From contig RPFO01000153.1 of assembly GCA_009746045.1 (NCBI GenBank), positions 363,842 through 427,841 of the forward strand: DNA of 64,000 bases, in the 5' to 3' direction. Below, in pieces: positions 51,590-62,620 of this stretch; position 1 is the stretch's first letter; the number at the start of each line of letters is the position of its first letter. Under the pieces are notes generated by a model. That model was not told the origin of the DNA. It searched no databases and worked only from the letters and a program-made list of their open reading frames with translations. The position numbers were made by a program, and so were the translations under genes. The DNA comes from Mesostigma viride (lineage: Eukaryota; Streptophyta; Mesostigmatophyceae; Mesostigmatales; Mesostigmataceae).

Positions 51590-51810
51590 TGTGGGGTTGT
51601 GGGCGCCCCAGCCCCGGAATCGAAATCACTATTTTTACCATTTTTGGTCGCACATGTCATCCCCACCGACTTGGGGTTAGTCAGATCCTTCATAGCCTCC
51701 TGCCATTTCTCTTTGCGAGTAATCAGCCTCCAAATCACAGATAAGCCAGGAGGCTGCCTGGGTGTGAGATTGCGAGCCCGTTCCTTCTTGGGTTTGTCAC
51801 AGGACCCATT
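51590..51810 (-). pseudogene. Diverged LINE-A C-terminal fragment
   Basis: Aligns by eye to 17615-17800: GGGTTGTGGGCGCCCCAGCC, CACCGACTTGGGGTTAGTC and CCAGGAGGCTGCCTGGGTGT correspond to the codons of the LINE-A ending (GAPRVT, KETTPKPVG, LTPGQPPG). Many substitutions: an old copy. Confidence 0.6.
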
Positions 51811-53140
51811 TCATGTCATAGATGTAGCAAGAGTTCTTGTCCATACTTGTACATTTTGACATCTGTAATCAGGCTTGTATCCGTATGCCTCACTAGCTCC
51901 ACAACCTTGATGCGTGGAAGATGGCATCAGAAAACTGATAACGCTAACGACAGAAATTGGCGAAGTCAGGCGCCCCCAGCAGAAAGGGAGGGGGGAGAAC
52001 CGCCAGCTGTTCCTCCACTTCGATTTAATGCCCACACATCAGCTGTCTCAACGTAATGTGTCATTTATGTCCTTTTAAGTACGTTTTTTTCCAGCCAATT
52101 GGCGGCTTGAGAAATGGGATTTGTATCGAGAGCCACAGCGTTTGTCGTTTGTGGTGAAGGCTGCACCACATGTTGCAAAATGCCTGCAAGACGCGCAGCA
52201 ACCACACAACAACCAGAGTCAACAAACAGGCCTATGAGTAAAATGGATCAGTACAAGAGCCAACTTTTTTCCATTTTATGGGCTACTAGTCAACAACGTC
52301 CCACTTGGACAGAATAACGACCTGGTGGTATCATTCGTGGTCATGCAACGGAATCACATGCATGTTTACCATGTACTCCCACAACTCCCACAGCACATAA
52401 CGCCCACAGCCACGAAGTCTTTTGCGTAGACAGCTGGCAATGCGAGGCCAGGTGTCTGTTTAAGGATGGATGGCCCAACGCGGCCCATGCGGCTAATGAT
52501 GCTGGACATTGATGGGCACACCGCACAGACCAGGGCTACAGAGGAGAGCAGTGAAACAACATAGAAGCGGCAGGTTGGAGTTGCGGTGCTGTCCTTAGTC
52601 CCTCAGGGTACATGGCTGCTTGGCAGGAAACAAGCTTATTGCCAACTGAAGAATTATGGAGGAATGACGCAGGGTTGAGTGGAAGGGGCCCTGGCTATGC
52701 CTTGCACCCATGTATGGCCCTGCACCATGCCGCCCTTTTGGTGTGCACCGTGAAGACCAACTCGTGGACAACAAGGAACCGAGCGAGGTAGAAGACCAGC
52801 ACATTGACAAGGCTAGCCAGTCGGCTAGCGTTGCAAGGCTCTTGTAGACAGAGCAATTAGGAGTCGTGGCTAACTGGTTTTGCTGGCAAATGGCAGCGTT
52901 AGATGTTATTTTATGTTTGACAACCTCTACTGTAAGTTCACCAGATATAGAATTTAAAAAAAGAAATACACTTCTGTTGTTTTCAAAAAAATGAACAAAA
53001 AATTACAGATATCTCCATTCATGAAGCTCTTTATACTGAAGATCTCAACTCACGCAAGCAGAGTGCCGCCAAGCCCTGGACTAGCGCTCTTTGTCATCGA
53101 TCCAATACTACTATAAGGCAGCGTGCGAGGTCAGGTTCCA
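51811..53140. other. No gene recognised
   Basis: Mixed composition. No ORF has recognisable features. Further exons of the minus-strand Tim17-like gene are expected somewhere here, but I could not place their borders with confidence. Confidence 0.4.
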
Positions 53141-53145
53141 CATAC

Positions 53146-56100
53146 CTAGCGGCGCACACAGCAGGCCGCCCACCACCGCGCCCTTGGCCAGGTTGACTAC
53201 ACGAATTAGTGGCGGCGCTGGGACTGCCAATGCCATGCAACCGAAAAAGTAGTCATCACAAGGCAGCCAGGAAATTCAAAAGGCCAGAACAAGGGGTGGG
53301 CGAATGGGCGACGTGTTGTGAGCAACTGGTCCATCACATTCACGAGTTCACGCACGCATTTAACACACACACAAGCACGCACGCACACTTGCAGGTGGGA
53401 GGGCAGGGGTGGACGGGCAGGCAAGCTGGCAAGCAGGCATGTTCACACACAACACGTGCCCACTCGCTCAAGCACATGAACATGCATGGGTGATAAATAA
53501 GCAGGCGCAAATGGAGGGCGCCTTAACGTTTCACACCCACCCACTACTAAATACATTTGCCTGGGGAACGCAGGGTACGAGAAAACCGCCTGACAAGCCT
53601 CCCACCGTCCACAAAAGTGGTGAACCAAAGCTGCCGACTGCCTGTCCCTTGCACACCCCAGGGGGCCGAGGCCTGGTCCCAGAACTCAGGTGACAGACCG
53701 CCATCTACACAGCCGGGAAGTGCATGCCAAGCAACCATGCGGGGGAGTGCATGCCAAGCAATCATGCCGTCAGGGTGGGCAACCCAGGAAAGGTGTATGC
53801 ATTGCCGGGGGTACGCCGGTGACGACACAGGTGGCGGCAAGGAGGTGAGGTGCGCATGCCAAGGACGCACGCTTTTATAGATAGAGAAGAGGCAGCACAA
53901 TCAGGAGCCTGACACGTGCATGCACACTTAACCACCGAGAAGACGCAGCGGAACAAGGAGGCGATGACCAGCGTGCGTGCCAGGACTCACTCATCACCGA
54001 GAAGACGCAGCGGAACAAGGAGGCGATGACCAGCGTGCGTGCCAGGACTCACTCATCACCGAGAAGACGCAGCGGAACAAGGAGGCGATGACCAGCGTGC
54101 GTGCCAGGACTCACTCATCACCGAGAAGACGCAGCGGAACAAGGAGGCGATGACCAGCGCGCGTGCCAGGACTCACTCATCACCGAGAAGACGCAGCGGA
54201 ACAAGGAGGCGATGACCAGCGTGCGTGCCAGGACTCACTCATCACCGAGAAGACGCAGCGGAACAAGGAGGCGATGACCAGCGTGCGTGCCAGGACTCAC
54301 TCATCACCGAGAAGACGCAGCGGAACAAGGAGGCCATGACCAGCGCGCGTGCCAGGACTCACTCATCACCGAGAAGACGCAGCGGAACAAGGAGGCGATG
54401 ACCAGCGTGCGTGCCAGGACTCAATCATCACCGAGAAGACGCAGCGGAACAAGGAGGCGATGACCAGCGTGCGTGCCAGGACTCAATCATCACCGAGAAG
54501 ACGCAGCGGAACAAGGAGGCGATGACCAGCGTGCGTGCCAGGACTCACTCATCACCGAGAAGACGCAGCGGAACAAGGAGGCGATGACCAGCGTGCGTGC
54601 CAGGACTCACTCATCACCGAGAAGACGCAGCGGAACAAGGAGGCGATGACCAGCGTGCGTGCCAGGACTCACTCATCACCGAGAAGACGCAGCGGAACAA
54701 GGAGGCGATGACCAGCGTGCGTGCCAGGACTCACTCATCACCGAGAAGACGCAGCGGAACAAGGAGGCGATGACCAGCGCGCGTGCCAGGACTCACTCAT
54801 CACCGAGAAGACGCAGCGGAACAAGGAGGCGATGACCAGCGTGCGTGCCAGGACTCACTCATCACCGAGAAGACGCAGCGGAACAAGGAGGCGATGACCA
54901 GCGTGCGTGCCAGGACTCACTCATCACCGAGAAGACGCAGCGGAACAAGGAGGCGATGACCAGCGTGCGTGCCAGGACTCACTCATCACCGAGAAGACGC
55001 AGCGGAACAAGGAGGCGATGACCAGCGCGCGTGCCAGGACTCACTCATCACCGAGAAGACGCAGCGGAACAAGGAGGCGATGACCAGCGTGCGTGCCAGG
55101 ACTCACTCATCACCGAGAAGACGCAGCGGAACAAGGAGGCGATGACCAGCGCGCGTGCCAGGACTCACTCATCACCGAGAAGACGCAGCGGAACAAGGAG
55201 GCGATGACCAGCGTGCGTGCCAGGACTCACTCATCACCGAGAAGACGCAGCGGAACAAGGAGGCGATGACCAGCGTGCATGCCAGGACTCACTCATCACC
55301 GAGAAGACGCAGCGGAACAAGGAGGCCATGACCAGCGCGCGTGCCAGGACTCACTCATCACCGAGAAGACGCAGCGGAACAAGGAGGCGATGACCAGCGT
55401 GCGTGCCAGGACTCACTCATCACCGAGAAGACGCAGCGGAACAAGGAGGCGATGACCAGCGTGCATGCCAGGACTCACTCATCACCGAGAAGACGCAGCG
55501 GAACAAGGAGGCGATGACCAGCGCGCGTGCCAGGACTCACTCATCACCGAGAAGACGCAGCGGAACAAGGAGGCGATGACCAGCGCGCGTGCCAGGACTC
55601 ACTCATCACCGAGAAGACGCAGCGGAACAAGGAGGCGATGACCAGCGCGCGTGCCAGGACTCACTCATCACCGAGAAGACGCAGCAGAACAAGGAGGCGA
55701 TGACCAGCGTGCGTGCCAGGACTCACTCATCACCGAGAAGACGCAGCGGAACAAGGAGGCGATGACCAGCGTGCGTGCCAGGACTCACTCATCACCGAGA
55801 AGACGCAGCGGAACAAGGAGGCGATGACCAGCGTGCGTGCCAGGACTCACTCATCACCGAGAAGACGCAGCGGAACAAGGAGGCGATGACCAGCGCGCGT
55901 GCCAGGACTCAATCATCACCGAGAAGACGCAGCGGAACAAGGAGGCGATGACCAGCGTGCGTGCCAGGACTCACTCATCACCGAGAAGACGCAGCAGAAC
56001 AAGGAGGCGATGACCAGCGTGCGTGCCAGGACTCAATCATCACCGAGAAGACGCAGCGGAACAAGGAGGCGATGACTAGCGTGCGTGCCAGGACTCAATC

Positions 56101-57193
56101 ATCACCGAGAAGACGAAGCGGAACAAGGAGGCGATGACCAGCGTGCGTGCCAGGACTCACTCATCACCGAGAAGACGCAGCGGAACAAGGAGGCGATGAC
56201 CAGCGTGCGTGCCAGGACTCACTCATCACCGAGAAGACGCAGCGGAACAAGGAGGCGATGACCAGCGTGCGTGCCAGGACTCACTCATCACCGAGAAGAC
56301 GCAGCGGAACAAGGAGGCGATGACCAGCGCGCGTGCCAGGACTCAATCATCACCGAGAAGACGCAGCGGAACAAGGAGGCGATGACCAGCGTGCGTGCCA
56401 GGACTCACTCATCACCGAGAAGACGCAGCAGAACAAGGAGGCGATGACCAGCGCGCGTGCCAGGACTCAATCATCACCGAGAAGACGCAGCGGAACAAGG
56501 AGGCGATGACTAGCGTGCGTGCCAGGACTCAATCATCACCGAGAAGACGAAGCGGAACAAGGAGGCGATGACCAGCGTGCGTGCCAGGACTCACTCATCA
56601 CCGAGAAGACGCAGCGGAACAAGGAGGCGATGACCAGCGTGCGTGCCAGGACTCACTCATCACCGAGAAGACGCAGCGGAACAAGGAGGCGATGACCAGC
56701 GTGCGTGCCAGGACTCACTCATCACCGAGAAGAGGCCGAATGCGGCCGACCCCGCTCCGATGAACCCCCACGCATCCTCCTGCCCGCGCGCCGCGCCGAT
56801 GTACGCGCGGGTGCCCAGGAAGAGGCCGGTGAAGCCGCCAAAGGCGAACGCGCCGCGCGCCGCGCCCCTGGACACACGGCTGGCCTTGCGGTAGAACTCG
56901 TCGCGGGCCTCGTGCAGCGGGTGGATCCACTTACGCTGGATACTGCCGTCCTCCGCCACATAGTCATAATATGTGCGGCCCGAGGGGGACACGCCGGTGG
57001 TGGGCAGGGGCGCACCGGTGGTGCTACGGGCTTGCAGGGGCGTAGCCCGGGCGTGGCCCATGGACGCCACCGCGGATGGGACGGGGGTCGGGCGGGCGTG
57101 CAACGTCTCACTAGGAGGCAGTCCCTGCACCGTTGGCGACACCTGTCGCTGCAGCAGCTCGGCTTCCTTTCGCGACGCCTCCTCCCTCTGCAT
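53146..57193 (-). CDS. Tim17/Tim22/Tim23-like small membrane protein (partial gene model, two exons)
   Basis: Exon 1, 57193-56719 on minus, starts ATG (MQREEASRKEAELLQRQ); it may be preceded by other exons. It encodes a Pro/Ser-rich segment, then YYDYVAEDGSIQRKWIHPL and a glycine-zipper membrane region (GAFAFGGFTGLFLGTRAYIG, WGFIGAGSAAFGLFSV). The donor is ATGA|GTGAGT. Exon 2, 53223-53146, follows CATTGGCAG and encodes PAPPLIRVVNLAKGAVVGG then LLCAPLG before GTATGT. Phases agree (1+2). Repeated GxxxG helices are typical of the Tim17/22/23/OEP16 superfamily of mitochondrial and plastid import or carrier-like proteins; the exact member is uncertain. The 3.5-kb intron is mostly the 62-bp minisatellite. 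The C-terminus was not located. Confidence 0.55.
53934..56730. repeat. 62-bp minisatellite, about 45 units, in an intron
   Basis: The unit begins ACCGAGAAGACGCAGCGGAA and ends with CCAGGACTCACTCATC. Units are over 95% identical by eye. Recurrent variants: GTGCGT/GCGCGT/GTGCAT, GGCGATG/GGCCATG, ACTCACTC/ACTCAATC. On the minus strand each unit contains TTCTCGGTGATGAGTGAGT, a copy of the exon 1 end plus its 5' splice site. The array therefore grew from the exon-intron border. Confidence 0.95.
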
Positions 57194-57264
57194 TCCATGA
57201 GTGGTGAAGTAGGATCAAGGCGGGGAGCCCATGCATGTAAGGTACAGGGTAAGGAGCGCGCGTG

Positions 57265-57480
57265 ACCCGGGGAGGCGAGCGAGCGCGGGGCGGCGGGAGG
57301 CAAGCGCGCGCGTGGCGGCGGGAGGCGAGCGCGCGCGGGGCGGGGGGAGGCGAGCGCGTGGGTGGCGGGGGAGGCGAGCGCGCGCGTGGCGGCGGAAGGC
57401 GAGCGCGCGCGTGGCGGGGAGAGGCGAGCGCGCGCGTGGCGGGGGGAGGCGAGCGCGCGCGTGGCACGGGAAGGCCAGCG
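57265..57480. repeat. GC-rich minisatellite, about 25-bp unit, about 9 copies
   Basis: Unit approximately GGAGGCGAGCGCGCGCGTGG plus CGGGG, CpG-dense, immediately 5' of the Tim17-like exon 1. Long ORFs in all frames here are repeat artefacts. It might be part of the promoter region. Confidence 0.85.
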
Positions 57481-57489
57481 CGCATGGAA

Positions 57490-58763
57490 TGGGGCGAGCC
57501 CGCCGCAATGCAGGGGAGCCTAGTGGTTCCATGCATGGGTCCGAATGCAGGCATGTGCGCGTGTGTATGTGTGTATGTGTATGTGCACCCATGCTACTTG
57601 CGCGTGCGTGGCTCATGCCCTAGCGCACAATGAACAATGTCCGACGTACATGCTTGTTCCAGGAACAGACTCTTATCCCGGCACTGCAACCACTTACTGT
57701 GATTCGACCCGATTCTCTGGCCCCTCCGTAGAACATCCCCACAAATGATGCAGCCGTCGTTTGCCAAATCCACTCTCGAAGCTCCTTTGGGGCGGGGGGT
57801 GCCTGAAACACGCAAGCCCGGCGTTGGGGAAGGGACAGCAATCAGGTAGGGCATCGGACCCAAGTTTCGAGCGTGTTCAGGCAGGCTTTCAGCCAAAAGG
57901 CGGTACCGTGCAAATCTAGCTGCGGTAGCTGGACATATATACGTCGCGGCTGCCTGGCAAGAAAAAAGCTCATCATGCCAGCTGCCTGGTGAGCGCAGCC
58001 ACCTAAATCAGCTTCTTCACTGCCCCCGCCGCAGCTTGTGTTGAACCTTCAACCCTAGAACCTCAGGTGCGGGGGTCATGAAGCCCTAATACTCGTCCGC
58101 ATTAACGTCCGCGTTACCTCTCCATACTCGCATGGCTTTAGAGCGTCTTCCATTCTTGGAAGGAAGGCCCGAGCTCAACCGACAATCTTGTCTAAACGGC
58201 AGAAAATTACAAAGGCTTAACGGCACAAGCAGCCCACCGAACGGCGAACAGTAGGAAGGTCTTCATGACCCGGTTAACGGCACAAGAGTGGATGGCACTC
58301 AGATGCTGTCCGTTTAGGGCATCATCGCTGCATGTCATTGCCCAATTGGTCCTGGCTCATGGTAAAGACTTATTTTTCCTGCCTGTTGCAATACCAAGCA
58401 GGTAATTTTGGGAAGCAAATATGCTACCATCGCAAAACAAGGATGTACTGCTTGCCACCGCCCACCATCGCAAAACGTCGGTGAGCTACTTACGTAATCC
58501 AAGTCCTTGCTGGCAGCTGGTCATTTGGCCTTGCCCTTTGATTTGCCATGTGGCATCCTGCAAGCACCTCCCCTAGTCGGTTCTACATGATCAGGCCTGC
58601 TAACTACCTAGTTCTGTATAAGGCCCTCCCGATCGGCTTAGAGTATGTACACACTTCTCTGCTGCCCATGTGCGACAACAACAACAACAACACACATTGC
58701 TGTAAGCGGAACCACCCACACAACAACAAGTTCAACACACTGACAATATCAGCCGCTGTTGTT
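57490..58763. other. Intergenic, no gene seen
   Basis: Contains a (TGTA/TG)n microsatellite at about 57558-57585, a doublet of CACCATCGCAAAAC/CTACCATCGCAAAAC near 58420-58480, and (CAA)n at 58675-58692 and (GTT)n just before the MITE. Confidence 0.5.
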
Positions 58764-58771
58764 GTTGTTGC

Positions 58772-59434
58772 TAGGGTTGTACCGAATAGTGTTCCGAATA
58801 CCGAATACCCCCCGAATACCGAACCGAACACCGAATTTGTTCAGTATACGGCGAACGGTCTGTCCGTCTGAACATATTCGGTATCGGTATCGGGAGGCAA
58901 GCTCTACTTCCGAACATGTTCGGTATCGAAATCGGAACAACCTACTATTCGACGAATATATTCGTAGTTCCGAATATCGAATAGTAGTACCCCTACCAGC
59001 GGGCGGCGCAGCCTCCAGCCTCCACTCACCAGCTGGCGCGGTCATGCCTCCGCCGACTCAGAGTTAGGCCAACGCCCAAAAGCTGAATGCACTACGCAGG
59101 GAAGGCAACTATGCAGTCTATGCTCGTCTAAAGTATTAAACACTAAGTGTATCTCAATATAATTGATACAAAATAATTAATATAAGTCTCATTAATATAA
59201 ATGATACAAGTTGTCTACCTAATACGTTATAGTAGCTACTGTCGTCATTATTCGATCGGCGTCCGAATAGTTCGGAGAACTATTCGGTGTTCGATTCGGG
59301 AAGGGCCCTTCAGCTCCGAACATATTCGGTATCGGTATCGGGAGGCTCCAAACATATTCGGCATAGGGTTCGGGGCACCCCCCTGGTCCGAGTATCCGAT
59401 TCGGCAAGCCAAAACGCTATTCGGTACAACCCTA
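58772..59434. mobile_element. hAT-type MITE (663 bp) with 8-bp TSD
   Basis: Perfect 18-bp inverted ends TAGGGTTGTACCGAATAG; TSD GTTGTTGC at 58764-58771 and 59435-59442. The interior is full of CCGAATA/TATTCGG and GGTATCGGTATCGGGAGG repeats present near both ends (58878-58900, 59328-59350). No coding capacity. Ends and TSD length fit hAT, but the TIR differs from that of the autonomous hAT at 23249-28715. Confidence 0.9.
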
Positions 59435-59584
59435 GTTGTTGCCCACGCCGTATAAAGTGAATGACTAACAGAAGTGTACTTTACTGTAGAGTGTAGTGTA
59501 CATTTAGTCTCCAGCAGTGGGAAACAACTGAGTGAACTGAACTGAAGAGTCTACAGCAGTAAATTTAAAATTACGGATCAGCCC

Positions 59585-60588
59585 ATTATCCCCGGTTGAG
59601 AGCATTACATGGCTACACGTGGGCAACACACGGCTCGATCTACTACATCTGGACCCGGTTGAATTTGGATGGGTCTTAACCAAGGGGGACATCAGAACCA
59701 GCAAATGTATCTTTGAGTACACCGCAGATTGGGGTTATGATATCTTGTTGCATACGTACCATCAGCCCCATCCGGGCCGAGCCGGCCCGCTGGGGAATAC
59801 ATTGGTCGGGCTACACTTGGGTTAAGATGATTACCCTGGCGGTAGACCACCCTCTCGTGGACCGCAGGGCCACTGATGTACAACATCTTTTGATGCATAG
59901 GGCGATAGGGGTCTGCGCTACGCTCCACGAGCGTTTTGGTCATGATGCATCATGCCTGTGCACGCACCCTAGTGAAACCATTGAGCACAGGTTCCTTTAC
60001 TGTAATCTCCCTGGGGTTTGGACGTGGCTCATTAACATCTGGGCCGCATGGACGGCATCGCCACCCACTCTCCCAATTAGCGTGCGTACCATCATTTTCG
60101 GTATTGCTGGCACACCAGGGACCGAGCTTTCAGTTTCCCAAGCAGAATGGATATGGCTACGCATTACTATGCTATACGCGATCTGGACCATACGCAACGA
60201 GACAGTCTTTAAGGTCCGCGAGGAGTATACCCGCGGCGGCGTACTCAGTCCGGCGCTTTATATACCTATGGAATGCGGCTATGCGCCGCTACTGGCTGTT
60301 AGCTCAGGAACAACACAGGGTGTGGGACCCAGGGCCCAATAACGACAAGCCCAGCCCGCTCCAGCTTTTTCATGATTTACTGGGCCGTAATCAGGTATTC
60401 ACCAGTATGCCTCATGGCGACATTACTCAGGTCCAATGGCTTCCCTGGTCTAATAACGCGCCCTATTAGCCTTTCACCTGTCACCGCCACACGTGTGTGT
60501 GCCCACCTTCATTAGGATTCGCTGATACTCATTTCCCCTCTCACCTCTTTGGTCCGTAATTGGCTAATAAAATATACCCATTTCCCCG
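59585..60588 (+). mobile_element. LINE-F copy 3, 5'-truncated, 18-bp TSD
   Basis: TSD AAAATTACGGATCAGCCC at 59567-59584 and 60589-60606. It ends TACCCATTTCCCCG, matching the other LINE-F 3' ends. It is inserted exactly at the 5' edge of an older LINE-F copy (60607 onward). Confidence 0.87.
59600..60469 (+). pseudogene. LINE-F C-terminal protein with zf-RVT domain
   Basis: Two frames together give the C-terminal part of a LINE polyprotein: FGWVLTKGDIRTSKCIFEYT, then DRRATDVQHLLMHRAIGV, CLCTHPSETIEHRFLYCNLP (Cys/His cluster of the zinc-binding reverse-transcriptase domain, zf-RVT), WTWLINIWAAWTASPP, WIWLRITMLYAIWTIRNETV, and in the other frame DKPSPLQLFHDLLGRNQVF and VQWLPWSNNAPY to the stop at 60469. 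At least one frameshift. zf-RVT points to an L1-like plant/algal LINE lineage different from LINE-A/B/C. Confidence 0.8.
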
Positions 60589-60606
60589 AAAATTACGGAT
60601 CAGCCC

Positions 60607-62620
60607 GCTGGGGAATACATTGGCCGGGCTACACTTGGGTTAAGATGATTCAGTACCCTGGCGGTAGACCACCCTCTCGTGGACCGCAGGGCCACTGATG
60701 TACAACATCTTTTGATGCATAGGGCGATAGGGGTCTGCGCTACGCTCCACGAGCGTTTTGGTCATGATGCATCATGCCTGTGCACGCACCCTAGTGAAAC
60801 CATTGAGCACAGGTTCCTTTACTGTAATCTCCCTGGGGTTTGGACGTGGCTCATTAACCCCTAAATGGTCTTGCGGCCGATTTTCCGCCAAAAATCGAGT
60901 TCCAGCCGATGCATCGGCCCCTTCTCGGGCGACCAAATGCCGCGAAAACTATTGAGAATTAGGAAACGTTTAGCTGAGAAGATCGAAAGTTTATAAAATA
61001 CTCTAAAGCATGGTATATGGGTTTGCATACTTCTGACAAAGTTACAGAGGTGTTCTGGCCGGTCAAAGTACAAGGGGTCAGGGTACTTTTTCACGTACAA
61101 CGTGCATTCCGGAAAACGACGACCTGGCCATGGCGGCTTGCGCCCACGCATGGCATTTACGTTTTCGTTCGAATTTTCTGACCAAACTTAGGATATTGAT
61201 TTTATACGTCCTAAAGATCATACAGGCCAATTTTTGGTTCGCGGGAATGCCATTTGATAGGTGTCGGCAGCGTTCTTGCTGGAAAAAACTGCGATCAGGC
61301 CGGACGATAGAAACGTTGACAGCAATACCTTTCCGGCGTATTTTAAAGGATATATCGGTTTCTTTATACTTTTTATGATACATAGTAGTCGTAAACGTGC
61401 AAGGGTGGCCAGAAATCGCCGAATCCAGCGACCATGCTGCACAACTTTGGTGTGCCGAAATGCGCCATTTTGCGGCCACCGCCTGGGCCAAGGTAACGCC
61501 ATCCATGCCTGGTAAAGCTTAAGCATCGTTTTCCTATCGATGTTTGACGTTTATATATACGTTCTAGCTTGTGTAGCATATTATTTTTGCATTATTCATG
61601 CTCTGTCTTGACCCTGGCCTGGCCCCTTTCTAAAACACCCTTCTTAGATGCTTCCCTCAGTCAGTTGACCTGCCACAGGGTGATGGTGATACATTTTAGA
61701 GGCTGTATGGGTTTGAATACCTCCATATATGTTTGTTATACATTTCCCATACACATATTGCATGAGTGTGAGGCAGTTGGCTGGTCGCTGTGGCATCATC
61801 AAGCACTTAACTGGTGAGTAAAAGCTTCCCATTGACAGCATGTGCCACCAGGTGTGCTGGCCATCACCTGGCAAGCTATAGCAGCTTAGGCCTAGTTTAT
61901 CCTTGCTAGGTCAGGCTGAAATAGGCTCAACATCACCAGTTTGTTGGTGGCTGCCTCCTAGAATGCATGCCTTGCGTAGGGTATCCGTACCACGTTACCT
62001 ACGTGCACGGACAAGGTAGCACCTGCACATAGGTGCCATGTAAGGGCAGTGTGATGATGCAGTTATGTTTCCCCATCATTGTGGAAGGGAAATGTATTGT
62101 TTGGCATGGTTGGTGGCCATATTAGTAGGTAGTATGCCCACCCCTACCCCCTTGGTTGCTTTTTACCAACGGTACCCCTATGGGCTGTACTGGGTGTAAC
62201 TGCTGGTATACCCACCCAAATGATGACCCCAATGGCTCAAACTGTTCAGCAACTAATTGTTTATCATCCCTGAAGTGGTAGGTGCCTAGCTCTTATAACA
62301 TAATTCAAAATGCACATTCTACCAAAAATGAAAACGCGCGTCTTGACCCCCCTGACTTTGACGGCAGTTATATATGGCCTACCCTGCATATATGTGAGGT
62401 TGTGATATACCAACCCGAAGGGCAACTCATGGACATGCTTGGCCCCCAAGGACAGCCATTGGATATGGGTAGGTTGGATGGCATCTGGTTTGCAAAATTG
62501 TGAAGATCCAGCCGATTTATCGGCAGGATCTCAGACCATTTAGGGGTTAACATCTGGGCCGCATGGACGGCATCGCCACCCACTCTCCCAATTAGCGTGC
62601 GTACCATCATTTTCGGTATC
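60607..62620 (+). mobile_element. LINE-F copy 4 (older), split by a piggyBac-like element
   Basis: 60607-60857 and 62551-62620 together match 59791-60105 of copy 3 (DRRATDVQHLL..., CLCTHPSETIEHRFLYC, then IWAAWTASPPTLPISVRTI). It ends abruptly at about 62620 without the 3' terminus. Confidence 0.8.
60858..62546. mobile_element. piggyBac-like element, non-autonomous (1,689 bp)
   Basis: Inserted in LINE-F with target TTAA at 60854-60857 and 62547-62550. Inverted ends CCCCTAAATGGTCT (14 bp). TTAA plus CCC-starting ends is the piggyBac signature. Just inside each end lies a short palindrome (GCCGATGCATCGGC at left, GCCGATTTATCGGC at right). No transposase-like ORF; the longest frame (61506-61078 on minus) is not recognisable. 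Confidence 0.82.

Noticed and set aside
53934-56730. CRISPR array (regular direct repeats)
   Set aside because: The 62-bp units are contiguous without unique spacers and share point variants; an intronic minisatellite in a eukaryote.
57215-57623. Several Arg/Ala/Pro-rich ORFs on both strands
   Set aside because: Arise from the GC-rich 25-bp minisatellite.
57594-57896. 100-codon minus ORF with ICGD
   Set aside because: Composition and position give no support; no family motif or splice context.
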